Positions 10,930-22,240 of a stretch of DNA of 64,000 nt are shown here, one piece after another. Source of the DNA: Brachyhypopomus gauderio (lineage: Eukaryota > Chordata > Actinopteri > Gymnotiformes > Hypopomidae); assembly GCF_052324685.1 (NCBI RefSeq), contig NC_135219.1, forward strand, positions 23,048,316 through 23,112,315. The letters are read 5' to 3'. Under the pieces are notes generated by a model. It worked only from the letters and a program-made list of their open reading frames with translations. It had not been told where the DNA came from and searched no databases. Both the position numbers and the translations under genes were made by a program. Within the stretch, counting starts at the first letter, position 1. Every line of letters starts with the position of its first letter.

Positions 10930-12172
10930 AATATGGGATATTGTCACAATTTGTGACAAAATCATCCTTCAAAAGTTATTCATGTAGATTATTTTCAAAA
11001 ACCTTTGCTTATGCACATTACATGACTGACTGGTTGGCCCATGAATAATTGTTTACAAGGAAAATAGTGAATCCCTCAAATTATATACTGGATACATTCA
11101 ACCTAAGACATGTTAACCTGTAACTCACTAATAATGGTTACATGAGTAACACTGAAAGTAAACCAGAAGACAATATGACTCCCTTGCAATTAAAAAACAA
11201 AACGATGTTCCTGATTCACTTCTTGTTAAGGCTCCTTATTCTGTCCAGCTGTCTGTGGTCTCTACTCCAGGGAGAAGCACTGGAGACCTACATGATGGAG
11301 TGTAAGAAAGAGGCAGAAAAGCAAAATAAAGACCAAACACGGTTCAGTGTTTTTCTGAGAAATGAGTGATGTGTTAGGGTTACACAAATCTCAAAAGATG
11401 ACACATCAGATGACCTGAAAACGCCATCCGTATTGATGGAAATACCCTTAAACTCTCTGCTTACCCCTGTTTGCTGCAAAACACACACCGAGTAAAAATA
11501 AGTAAAAATGCCTTTAGATTTAATTTTACAAAAAACTCACGAATAAGTCTAAATGCAATCAGGCAGGAGGAAGCACTAATATATAATAATAAGCACTAAT
11601 ATAATAATAAGAGGAAGCAAAAATGTTCTGTACTGATGACGCTGTGCTGAATTACCAGAGGACATGATGATGAGTCTGATTAATGAGACAAGCTAGTTAA
11701 AACCATTTATAGTGCAGACTCTTAGTTACCTTGATGGCATTTGATATAGAAGAGATGATGTTGCACCACGTGACCAGCGTGAATGGTCCATGTAAGGTTC
11801 TCTTTATGTCAAGGAACTTGAAGGTGCAGATCTTCTCTACTGAGAACCCCACAGGTTCATCAGGTCCCTCGTCACACAGCAATATTTCCCTGAGGCATAT
11901 TAAGTAGCAGTTCTTCATCTTACATCTCATGAGACCTGCCTCATCGTTTTATGAAGTTTGTTGTCTAAAGAGGTACATTCACAAGCACTACACTGGCTAG
12001 TGGGGAGCAGTGGATGCACCATTTTTTTCTTGCGTGAGACACAGTAACATTTTGTCAAAGCTACGAGCTAAACAGAAGAACTGCTTTGCTGTTGGCTGGT
12101 CAGAGGTCCAACATGCTACTGCACTGGTGTCTTTATACTTTGTTTTCCAAATAGTTGTAAGTAAGTGTGTCA
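10930..12172. other. Intergenic, one weak exon candidate
   Basis: On the minus strand 11730-11935 is open with an acceptor (GAGGCAG) and a donor (ATCAAG|GTAACT). It encodes a Cys-containing stretch beginning CKMKNCYLICLREILLCDE and continuing through SVEKICTFKFLDI. I do not recognise it, and it may be an isolated exon or chance. A plus-strand 75-codon frame at 11142-11369 has a hydrophobic segment but no splice or coding support beyond length. The remainder shows nothing. Confidence 0.3.
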
Positions 12173-12174
12173 TA

Positions 12175-12365
12175 CAGTGGGGAAAATAAGTATTTAGTCA
12201 GTCACCAATTGTGCAAGTTCTCCCACTTAAAAAGATGAGAGAGGCCTGTAATTGACATCATAGGTAGACCTCAACTATGAGAGACAAAATGTGAAAAAAA
12301 AAATTGAGAAAATCATTTTGTCTGACTTTTAAAGAATTTATTTGCAAATATATTTGCAAACTGTA
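12175..12365 (+). mobile_element. Tc1-like 5' terminal remnant
   Basis: Starts at TACAGTGGGGAAAATAAGTA and continues TTTAGTCAGTCACCAATTG, the well-known left terminal inverted repeat of a fish Tc1 family. About 190 bp survive and no transposase follows. Confidence 0.85.
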
Positions 12366-12493
12366 TTTATTGTGTATGTAATGTGTAACAGTGTCCTGTG
12401 TCATAACTACATCTCTGCTGTTTGTAACAAACCAAACTGTGAAAATCGGGTAAAGATTCGCAGAGTTGTGATTATTATAGTTATATTATACTC

Positions 12494-12756
12494 AGGGCTC
12501 TCAAGTTTTGAATTCATTTCAGAGTGTGAGAGTGGGTGGCGAACGTAAGTTGTTGAGCGGGGCGGGGGGGGTGGTGAACATTGTTGTTGTATTTCGCGAT
12601 CGATCGCCAGTGGAGGGCGACATATATATATGGATCAGAGGTAAATAAACTAGATTTTTTTTTTCGCCGTGTGAAATCTGAAGTGTGGCGTGAGAGCGTG
12701 TGAAGACGGTAAGATGCGTATGTCACACGCTCAATGCGTGAGACTTGAGAACACTG
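12494..12756. mobile_element. hAT-type MITE (empty-site relative of 6063-7280)
   Basis: 263 bp, ends AGGGCTCTCAAGT and ACTTGAGAACACTG, flanked by a perfect 8-bp duplication TTATACTC (12486-12493 and 12757-12764). It is in the opposite orientation to 6063-7280 and lacks the inner 870-bp insertion. It contains GTGGCGAAC and a G-run, as do the MITEs at 176-488 and 21630-22240. Confidence 0.85.
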
Positions 12757-12779
12757 TTATACTCCTTTTTCAGTACAAA

Positions 12780-13134
12780 TATATGTACTTGGAGCGCAAG
12801 GGAGACCCATCCAATATGGCGGCCACCTGTTACGTCAGCGCTAATAGGCGGTGTCAGTCCGTGAAGCGTCTATGTATATTATGTCTATGGCACCATCCAC
12901 CACTGGACATACAAGCACACACACATTCATGCACACACACTCACACAACTGTTGTTTTGAACATCAAGAGACACACACAGTCACACATGTACAAATGTAT
13001 TGGCCTTCAAATGTACTTAAGTACTGAAAGTAAAAGTAAAGGCTCTAATATTTAGCACTATGAACTGCATGAAAAACGATGGTAAAGCTAATCAGCTCTT
13101 AGGGCGCACTCACACGGGTCATTCACAGTAAAAA
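12780..13134. other. Repeat-like spacer with CA-rich microsatellite
   Basis: Contains a block CCATCCAATATGGCGGCCAC and CTATGTATATTATGTCTATG, which looks like a piece of a dispersed fish repeat (judgement from memory, not checked). A degenerate CA/CACT repeat follows at about 12914-12990. No gene seen. Confidence 0.5.
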
Positions 13135-14195
13135 AAAAAGTGTCTCTTGGTCTCTGATGGGTTGGCCACCCCTTTTCATCATTTACCTCTTGCCCCATGG
13201 CAATATATTTGGCTCATATAATATTGATTTACACTGCTACGCAGATGATACCAGCTCTACTTATCTGGTAAACCAGGCACCTGTTCCCACGCTCATCCCT
13301 TTCAAACTGTCTATCTGAAATAAAAACCTGTTTTGCATCTAATTTCCTAAAACTTAATAGTGATAAAACTGAAATGTTGCTCTGTGGTTCATAATCTACA
13401 ATATCTAAAGTTCACAGTTTCTCCATGCCAATTGAGTCTGGGTGTCATCCTAGATAGCACTTTATACTTTCACTCGCACATCAGTAATATAACCCAGTCT
13501 GCATCTTTTCATCTGTGTAACATCAACCGTCTACACCCCTCCCTCACCCCCCATACTGCATCTATACTTGTTCATAGCCTTGTTACCTCCCGTATTGACT
13601 ACTGCAATTCTCTCCTGTTTGGCCTTCTGTATAAGTCCCTCCATAAGCTTCAGCTGGTTCAGAATACAGCTGCTCGTATTATTTCTAAAACTCCTTCATT
13701 CCAACACATTACAACAACTCCACTTCAACAACTCCACTGGCTTCCTGTTAAATATAGAATACATTTCAAAATCTGTCTCTTTACATTCAAGGCCATCCAT
13801 AATCTTGTCCCCCCATATCTCTCAAATCTTCTCAATATCGCATCTTCCTCCCTCTCGCTCAGATCCTCCTCTTCCACTCATCTCTCTGTGCCTCCTGCTC
13901 GTATGAGTACCATGGGAAGCAGCTTTCAGTCGCTCTGCTCCCAAACCCTGGAACTCCCTCCCACCTGACATCCATAAAAATTGATTCTCTTCCTCTTTTT
14001 AAATCTAGACTCAAAACTCACCTGTTCAAAATAGCCTATTCCCTGTAATTTACTTTATTGTCTATTGTATGTTTTATGTCCTTTGGTGCGTATTGTGTTC
14101 TCTCCCTAATTTGTTTTATTTATTTCTTGTAAAGTGTCCTTGAGTGTTGTGAAAGGCGCTTTTAAATAAAATGTATTATTATTATTATGATGTAT
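13135..14195 (+). mobile_element. L2/Rex1-like LINE, 3' fragment
   Basis: The plus-strand frame around 13360-13968 encodes the C-terminal RT region: [19 protein letters not shown], then [16 protein letters not shown], then [17 protein letters not shown], then [13 protein letters not shown]. An earlier stretch at about 13235 carries the palm motif in another frame (YADDT-like). It ends in AAATAAAATG and an ATT repeat, a LINE 3' tail. 5'-truncated and frameshifted. Confidence 0.85.
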
Positions 14196-14419
14196 ACAAT
14201 GCTAATATCGGAATTATTTTAATATACACAAAGAAGCGGTTTGCTGCGAGATATTGTTAGGTTTCTCATTAAATGGCTTCAATAATATCTAAGTATAATC
14301 ATGCTCTGGAGCTCTGTTCACTGAATTCCAAACACATGTTCCCATGAAGCTCAGCCAATCAGAATGAGCGCTCCAGGTCCTTCACTAACTCCGCCCCTCA
14401 CTGTCTCTGCTCTTTGCAG
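14196..14419. other. Spacer / intron upstream of the CABLES-like exon
   Basis: No coding signal except the polypyrimidine tract and acceptor CTCTGCTCTTTGCAG at its right end. Confidence 0.5.
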
Positions 14420-14542
14420 GAGCTGGAGGAGAGCTTCCACATTAGCAGGATGGAGCAGATCGCCTTTGAATTCAATGTGCTGGTGTCTCTAGAGATGGTC
14501 CTCTACCTGCCCGAGAGCAGGTCACAACGCACTACCACCTGA
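14420..14542 (+). pseudogene. Isolated terminal exon, CABLES-family-like
   Basis: After a good acceptor the exon reads ELEESFHISRMEQIAFEFNV followed by LVSLEMVLYLPES. This resembles, from memory, the last exon of CABLES1/2 (Cdk5 and Abl enzyme substrates, cyclin-box proteins), which ends in a VLVALE...LYLP...PHYRRL pattern. Here the expected HY-containing end appears only one frame over (QVTTHYHL), so there is probably a 1-bp shift near 14515. No other exons of such a gene are recognisable upstream in the window, so this is likely a stray or decaying exon. Confidence 0.4.
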
Positions 14543-14799
14543 GCCTTCCAGTCCCAGCCAGCCCAGCCAGAACTGACGCCCCCTTTGAGTGGGTGTGGTT
14601 TTGCAGACCGGCCTCAGGGAGGACTTCAGCACAACACTAAGTGCTTGTGGGTTAAATTGAACATTTGTTCTTGCTTTTTGTGTTTGTTTTTGGGTCTTAT
14701 GCGAGGGTAATTAAATGACAGTAATATTAGCTAAAGCACTTAAATCAACTCTAAACACTCAAATAATAAGAGAGATTTCCTTAAACCTCTCTTTAAACA

Positions 14800-15045
14800 T
14801 TATCTGTAGAACCAGCCTGCGCACCACGGACTTGTGCTAATGGGCCGCCCAATGGAGGATGGGTTCCCTTTTGAGTCTTGGTCCTCCCAAGGTTTCTTCC
14901 TAATCCCCACCACCATAGGGAGTTTTTCCTTGCCACTGTCGCCTTGGCTTGCTCATTAGGGATCTGGACCCATACGATTGTAAAGCTGCTTTGTGACGTG
15001 TTGTGAAAGCTATATAAATAAATTTGACTTTGACTATACAACAAA
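14800..15045 (+). mobile_element. L2-type LINE 3' tail
   Basis: The blocks GGTTTCTTCCTAATCCC, GAGTTTTTCCTTGCCACTGT, AAAGCTGCTTTGTGACG and AAAGCTATATAAATAAATTT form the standard fish L2/SINE-like 3' tail. No coding part. Confidence 0.85.
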
Positions 15046-15483
15046 AATAACTTCTATGTTTAATTTACAGTAGAACTATAATCCACACACTTCTTTGATT
15101 GGTGTATTTTTAGGCACACTGAAACAGCATATATAATTTACTATAGCTATAAATTATTATACATCTAAGCATTCCTGCTTTTAACCTATTAATGGTGATT
15201 ATGTGTATAATTTTATGCAATGTATGTTTTTTTTTTAATAGTTTGTCACTTGTACTACATCACTGTCCCACTAGTGGGCAGTATTTGACAGGGAGCTGTG
15301 TTGAGACCAGAGACCGTATGTATATATTATATATACATATACTCTCAGAGGGCCTAAAAATATTCTTAAAACATAAATATATATAATATAATTTATCCAA
15401 TTTTATTTAATCCACTTACAGTTTGACAATCGACATCTAAACAATTAGAAAAATATAAGCAAATACATTATTCACCCGTGTCA
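15046..15483. other. AT-rich spacer
   Basis: Contains a TA-rich palindromic stretch near 15320-15345 and no gene. The inverted duplication shared with 46226-50669 starts at its right edge. Confidence 0.5.
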
Positions 15484-15570
15484 ATCCAGAATTAGACAGA
15501 TGATGTAATGTGAATTATGGTGATTTATTTATTTATTTTTTCTCTAACCTTAAAATGATCCCTTTAAGGT

Positions 15571-15825
15571 CACGGGTCGGCAACCCGCGGCTCCGGAGCC
15601 GCATGCAGCTCTTTATCCCTCTGATGCGGCTCAGCTTTTGAATTGAATTAATGAGTATTTAATTAACGTATATTATTTTTGAGACTTTAAAAAATGTTCG
15701 GGTGGAATTTCACAAATGTCCGGTATTTACTTTCGCTTTGCTTGAGTGACATGTCATCGTCACTGAAATAAATTTCCAATTATTTTGCTTTTGTGGCTCC
15801 GAGTCAAAAAGGTTGCCGACCCCTG
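15571..15825. mobile_element. hAT-type MITE in the 3' flank of the YqaJ gene (copy A)
   Basis: Ends CACGGGTCGGCAAC and GTTGCCGACCCCTG are inverted repeats with near-matching 8-bp flanks TTTAAGGT and CTTTAGGT. The same MITE is at 50323-50579 in copy B, so it inserted before the two copies separated. Confidence 0.85.
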
Positions 15826-16065
15826 CTTTAGGTCATGCTAGTCTGTAAATATTGGCTGCAATGTTAAGGTACAGTGCAATATGATTATTGTATAAAATGC
15901 TTTCACTTTTATATGTAAAATTGACACAACACAATACAACATTATGTATTTCTTAACTTTTACTGTATTTGTAAAAAAATTTTATGAATACAATAGTAAT
16001 ACAATTGACAGAATAAATTGAAATTGTTTTAATTGTTCATGAGTTCATGTCTTCATTATGATTTT

Positions 16066-18782
16066 CTATTGCTTGGTCATAGAGAGGTATTTTGGCATGT
16101 AAGTGTTAAAGAAAAACATGTCACACCTCCTTTTCACCTCTTCTAATACACTGCTATCTCTGTAAACTCGCTGCATAAAGATATCATCATGGGCACAGAT
16201 AACTAAATCACACCACTGCATACCAGTAATCAATAACTGGAACTGGATTTGCCAATAATAACAATGGCTCTCCTTCAATTTGTGTAGGCCTTGTGCCACT
16301 TTGAGGAATTTGCAGTCTACATAGCTTTGTGCATTTGGGCACTTAATTTCAACAAGCCCAAATGATGGACGCTCAAGTGTGTCATATACAAGTCCATCAG
16401 GTGATGCACCCAGCCAAGATGCATCTGGATGAATCACTAGCCCACACTTGGTCAAGTTCAAGTTTTTCAGAACTGCATAGTCCTTTAAGGCCCCTGTTTC
16501 CATTTCAAGTCCTCTCTTCATGTGTGCTGTTTGTCGTGTCCCTCGGATTATCCTTTCTGCCAGGCTTTCTGCAGCACCTGGACCTCTAACGTGGCTCACC
16601 TCTCTGAAATGTGAGGCAGTCACTCTTTCTCTCCTAAGTGAATGCCACTCAGGTGTAGCACTTTGGGATCTTGTTGCCTCCTCAATAAGGTGTGATTGTG
16701 ACAAGGTCACAGAAAGTGAGCTTAGGTGTAGCTGTTCTTGGTGTGTTGGCACAAATGAATATTCAGGTGGGCTTAGATGGTAACATTCTAGTGGCAGACT
16801 CGGGAATGGGGGTGCATCCTCATGTATGACAACACTGTCAGATGGAGGTGGTGGTTGTTGATAGGACAGTACACTGCCAACTTGTACCTTCCCAAAGATG
16901 GAGTCCACAAGTGGCTTGTCAGGCGAGATGTTCATTGTGCAGATGAGTGGAAGAGAATCTGCTTTGATTCCAGCGTAGACTGGTCCATGATTGAGGGTGG
17001 CCGGGTGTGGGAGCTCACCGCTGTAGCCCTTGAAAAGTGTACTTCTGAAATAAAAGAAGAGTGAATAACATTTATTTTTACACATTGTAATCTGTTCACC
17101 AGCACAACTGATTGTGAATCACATATCACATGTCATCTGAAGTACAACGAGGCTAAATTAAATCTTGAAGAGAACAGGGTCTTATCAGATGATCAAAAGC
17201 ATTCATTTTTTTTTACCACACACTGTAATCTGCCTATTAAATTTGGTACTACATACCTAACTCCACTGGCTGTAGTAGCACCTGGTTTTGGCTTTAGGAC
17301 AACCATGGCATCCACGGGTCCAGGCTTCACCCCCTATTAATTTAAAAGATGGTGTTAGTAAAGTGACTGTGATACATTAACTAACATTAAATAATGAAAT
17401 AAGACAAACCATTGTTGGTGGTTTATGCCACTTCTGTTCTGTCTGTGTGCATGAAAGGACAGGAGGGATCGACAGACATGCCAGATTCAGAATAATGAGC
17501 AGTCTGGAAAAGCAATGCAACCAAGTGTTTGCAGATTCCGCAACTAGCAACACAAGAGCAGTTGCTCTTAATGAGCACAACTGGCATTGAATCACGTAAT
17601 GTCATCTGAAATACACAAGAGGCAATATTTAATATCTTGAAAAGAAGACTTCAGCAATGTGAATAGGCGCAATATCTGTCCCATCATGTTGGTAGTGGTG
17701 AATGTCACTTGTCTATTGTCTCATGTAACGTTTGTGCTGTTTTGCATCACTCTTAAAACACTTGGCTATACTGTCTTTCTATTCTACAGTGTTGTGCATG
17801 GTTCAATCTACTAGTTCAGTGAGCAACTATAAACTAAATATATTTTAGATTTAAACTTCATTTTCACTCCAGATGAAATGCTTACACATAGGAGTGAAAC
17901 AGGCCTACTTATATTTATATTATTTTGTTGTTTCCACCACCAACAACAGAACAGTGCAGGTTTTACTTCAACTGCTTCTTGAAGAGTGTTATCAGAATAT
18001 GTTAATAGGTGTAAGTGTTGCAGCCATATGTTAATAAAGAAGTTAAGATGAAAGATTTGAAAGACAGATTGACAGATTTTAGAAAATGCAGTTTGAAGAA
18101 AAGCTGAGGTGGACTATATTCTGCTTTTGAGTCATAGAGGTAGATAACAATAGCTCGAACTGTAAAATAAACTCCCATTTTTTTACTATAGGCAAAATAG
18201 ACTGCTAATGATTCCCACTCAGCTACTCTGCATTTGGCTACCATTGTAAGCTTTGAAAACCAATGCCTATGGTTATCACAGCTTACGTGAAGTAAGAGCA
18301 AGGATAAAAGATTGAACTTGTGTTGAACTCACTTTTGAACTTGTTCAACAGAACTTTGAACGTGACACTGAACAGAACTCGTGTCATTTTAACCAGTCCT
18401 ACTCTCAGCTGGTGTGGCGTATCTGTTTTCTTCATAGATCTGTAGCAGTGAGCCCTCACTGTTATCTCGTTAGCCTTACTTTTGCCTGATACTTCCATCA
18501 GAAATACAAACATGTTTTAAAAAGGCATTTCTAGTACTAGGACAGGTTGGTTCGTTACTAAAAACAACATCACTTCATTAGACTGCCACCTCAGGCTAGC
18601 TAGCTAACTAGCGTCAGCCACTTACCTTCAAAATTGCAGAGGTAGGATGAAACGTAGAACTTGAAACCCTTTTCAAGTTGACTCTGTGTCGTTGTACTTG
18701 ATGCTCTGACAATACGACGCACATCGTTGACGGTAAATTTCGGGAACTCCAACAGGCACCTTGTGAATTTAGACTCGGCCAT
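16066..18782 (-). pseudogene. SWIM + YqaJ nuclease gene of an ISL2EU-like element, copy A
   Basis: Five exons fit splice sites: 18626-18782 (start MAESKFTRCLLEFPKF), 18394-18491, 17410-17605, 17257-17333 and 16066-17044. Exon 2 encodes VSGKSKANEITVRAHCYRSM. Exon 3 encodes a SWIM zinc-finger pattern (CSCVASCGICKHLVALLFQ, CxC...CxH). Exon 5 encodes a YqaJ-type nuclease core: SLRRERVTASHFREVSH, GLEMETGALKDYAVL, GASPDGLV, then VEIKCP (D and ExK catalytic residues). ISL2EU elements are known to carry a YqaJ gene beside their transposase. The last exon is fully open for about 326 codons, but exon 3 has a 1-bp insertion (GTCGATCCC against GTCGTCCC in copy B), so the full protein is broken. Confidence 0.8.
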
Positions 18783-18862
18783 GACATCGACACTTCCGCA
18801 TACCAACCGGAAATACGGTACCATCCTGACACCAACGAGGAAGTGGTGCGTGCACCTAGGCC

Positions 18863-19370
18863 AATCAGCGCAATACCAGTTTCAAATGACAGCAAAATTG
18901 ACCAATCATCTCTTCCCTCTTAGTGGGCGGGCTTAACTGTATGATAATTTCTGCCCGCTGTGGCGACGCTAGCTGTCGTTAGCGTTATTATTTATTTATT
19001 ATTTACTTTTTTGTACATATGCTACTCAACTTGTTTAACTCTGATTCCTTGTATTACCACTTGTGCCTTGTTTTTGTTTGTAAGCGATTATTGTAAATAA
19101 AGGTAAAAAAAAAGGTTATTGTAGCAGCCTGGCTGAGTTGGTGTTTTGGTTAGAATAACAGGAAATTGTGATATCACGTGATACTCAACTTTGGAACGTT
19201 TGGTTTAGAATGTTTGGTTGGGAAGGTGGAATGTTTGGATTCAGTTTTGATGCTGAAAAGCTCAGAACAAGTCGCACGACATTTTGCTGAGAATTACAAA
19301 CCTAAATAATCTAACAAATATTTCTATTTTTTCTAGATCTTTCTCTCTTTCTATTCTTTATATTTTTCAG
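18863..19370. other. Upstream region / 5' untranslated part of the TOGARAM2-like gene
   Basis: No coding region. It includes an AATAAA-bearing stretch at 19095 and a polypyrimidine tract ending TATTTTTCAG at 19370, the acceptor of the first coding exon. A promoter cannot be assigned from sequence alone. Confidence 0.5.
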
Positions 19371-21029
19371 GTGGAGAATGAGTTTTTACCCCAGGACAAC
19401 TGACCAGCCAAGGCCTGGACAGGAACAGAACCACTTCAAAGACACACCAGGTTTTACCACTCATGGTGAGAAAAATACATTTTCATATACTGTACATCAT
19501 TTTATACTTCTATGTAAGACAGTATATTAATTCTTATGAGTATGGATTTCCATAGGCTTATTCATAATAATTAAAAGTTAAATATACCCATTTATATAGT
19601 AGGTTTCTAAGGTTCAGAAAAATAACATGTATATTTATTCTACTGATGACTGTCAAGCTCTTTATTTCATGTGTACAGGATAATATAATTAATGGAGCAT
19701 GGGTTATTTCTTTGATTTCTTTGACTCAGCACAATTTTCATAAATCCCACCATGTTACATATATGTATTAAAATTGTCCATGTGGCCATGGAAAAAGCAA
19801 ATAAAAATATTTTTTTTTAAAAGAAACAGATTTCTAACATGACATCACACATTCTTAAGCATTTGAGCCTCCCTGGGAGGCGTGCTGGGTTTCACTTTAC
19901 CTGCTGTGGGATTTTCAGGTGTGCCCTACAACCCCCAAGCGACAGTGATCCACACGGATCCCTGTGGACCAGCACCCTTCCCTCACAGAAGGACGGCGGG
20001 ACCCTCAGATGTCGGCCATGTTAACATCCCTGTAGAAGGACCACTCCACACTGGTACTGTGTAACACTGAAGATTACATGCGTATTCAACAAACCAAATA
20101 ATCGTGCATGATGAAGTAGAAAAAAACATTTATTACATTTGTTTGTAAGGACTGGCAGAGGTGCAGAACCATCAGCTTTCTGCACATGACCTGACCAGTA
20201 AAACATCAGTTTTATCAGAAAATATGACATCACATATTCTTCAACATTGTAATGAATTCACATGGCACTGTAGCCCTGTGATTTGTTTGGTGTAGAGTAG
20301 AGCACTTTAGAGTGGGCACCTTGACCACCCACATACAGTGTGGGTGTACTGTGACACTCTTTATCTGATAGGCGGTTGTGTTTAGTCTAAGGTGATAATG
20401 CTTCGAATCATTGTTATACCAGCATAGTATAATACTGATAATACATGTATATGGATTACAGATGTCATTTTTCACTATTTTAGTACACCCCCAAACAATC
20501 TAAACAAAACATTGTCATGCTGCTTTGCTGGTTTCTGATACCTCATCTGGACTGTCTAGCAGTGTCTAGCAGAGGCGAGATGTGCTAGCTATGAGCAGAG
20601 CTAGGAGGTACTGTAGTTTGGCTCTTCAGTATCTACCAGTATCAGAATTAAAATAATTCTGAATTGTGCCAAAATAATTAAATTGAATCAAATTGTATTG
20701 AAATGTAAGATTTCATGATGCAATGAACTAAAAGAATCATAACTAAGCTAAACTAAAACTGGGTCACACATATACTGAAGCTCTGATAAATGTCTTCCTG
20801 CTTCTGGGCTCACGGATGCCCTGCTTTCAGATATTCAGTACTACTTCATTGTGCTGCCATTACATGAATTGTAGCAAGATGCATATGAGAAGTTGCCGTT
20901 CTCGGTCCATCTTGCTTGAATCATATTTCAGTGGCACTTTCAGATAAAGAAACATGCAACGTAGTACTAAGGCACTGAGAAATGTTATGGTGAGGTAATT
21001 TCTGCTAATGTCCTTATTCGCCCATGCAG

Positions 21030-21194
21030 GTGAAGTTGGCTCCAGCAGGTGTTCTAAACTGCCTGTGCTCACTTCACGCACGAGAGTGACCAGGTCAGGA
21101 CTGATGAGGCCTTCTCCGCCCACCATCACAATGTTGCCTCCACTCACCAAACCTGCTGGCCGAGAGCCACTCCGTGCCTTCAGGCCTGCCAAAG
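21030..21194 (+). pseudogene. Chimeric duplicate exon (exon 5 start joined to exon 6 end)
   Basis: With the same acceptor CCCATGCAG as exon 5 and the same donor AAAG|GTGAGC as exon 6, this 165-bp exon encodes GEVGSSRCSKLPVLTSRTR at its start and LPPLTKPAGREPLRAFRPAK at its end. The middle (rest of exon 5, intron, start of exon 6) is missing, and the join lies near 21124-21130. It is open, and enters and leaves in phase 1, so it could be spliced between exons 2 and 3 without shifting the frame. Whether it is used is unknown. Confidence 0.7.
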
Positions 21195-21629
21195 GTGAGC
21201 TCACTCTTTTGCTCTCCTGGAAATGGCATCCAAACCATTTGTTGCAGCAACTACAACAAAAAAAGTAAAAAAAAAAAAAAGTATTAAAAAAGCAAAAACT
21301 GCTTTGAAAGCCCTATAGGGGAGACCGGGTATGGTTGTAACATGGGGAGAGTTGTAACACCATCAGTTCCACTGATCACGGATAAGATAGGAGTCATATG
21401 ATCATTTCAGTATTTACCCAATTCCTCCCTGATCCCACATGGTGAATATCAAGGCTGTAAACAGGCACATGCCGATTCCATCGAGAAAAAACTGAATGTA
21501 TTTCATGTTCCATTCTTTACTTTAGCTGTGATATGTTTGGTGTAGAGTAGAGCACTTTAGAGTGGGCACCTTGACAGCCCACATACAGTGACACTCGTTA
21601 TCTGCTAGGCGGTTGTGTTTAGTCTAAGG

Positions 21630-22240
21630 CAGGGGTCTCCAACCTTTTTGAGACTGGGAGCTACTTCTTGGATACAAATTATTGCGGAGGGTTACCAGAT
21701 TAGAACGCATCAATCGAACGAAAAGTTGGTTGGGGGGGGGGGGGGTGGCGAGGCGAACGAAAGTTGCGTGTAATAATAATAGTAGCAAAAACATGACGTG
21801 GCGACTCATGACGTGGGTGACCCCTGGTTTATTCAATATTGACGGCAGCCTAACTTTTTGATTGACAGCTAATTGAGCAATAGCAAACGAGAGAGAGTGT
21901 GTTATAGTGAATATATGTACATGCCGTTACTTGACAACGCGTTCGCGGAGTGATACAGAGAACGAGAATACCGTGCTGTTATCACACATATCTGCAGGGT
22001 TAGAACACTTCTCAACCAGTCGGATTGTGAACTAACTGTTGTATAATTGGCGAATAATCATTTAGTGTTAGAAGGGGAGGGACAACTGTGAATTTTGATT
22101 GGACATGAATTTAAGTAGATTTCTCGATGGGACCAATTAGGTTTACAAATTTATATGTAATTCATTGGCCCTTTGGCGAGCTATTCGGAAAGGGGTGGCG
22201 AGCTACTGGTAGCTCGCGAGCGACGTGTTGGAGACCCCTG
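21630..22240. mobile_element. hAT-type non-autonomous element in the intron
   Basis: 611 bp, ends CAGGGGTCTCCAACCTTTTT and GTTGGAGACCCCTG, flanked by a perfect 8-bp duplication GTCTAAGG (21622-21629 and 22241-22248). The sister unit of the tandem duplication has a single GTCTAAGG at 20385-20392, the empty site. Its interior has a long G-run followed by GTGGCGAGGCGAAC. Confidence 0.95.

Larger units (their letters stand above)
15484..18862 (-). mobile_element. ISL2EU-like element, copy A: nuclease-gene half only
   Basis: This is the inverted counterpart of 46226-50669. It carries the SWIM/YqaJ gene and, in the 3' flank, a hAT MITE. The match stops at 15484, within a few bases of where the transposase stop codon lies in the other copy, so the transposase half is absent here. 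The other end of the match is CTAGGTGCACGCAC near 18862. Terminal inverted repeats were not found, so the true element ends are unknown. Confidence 0.75.
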
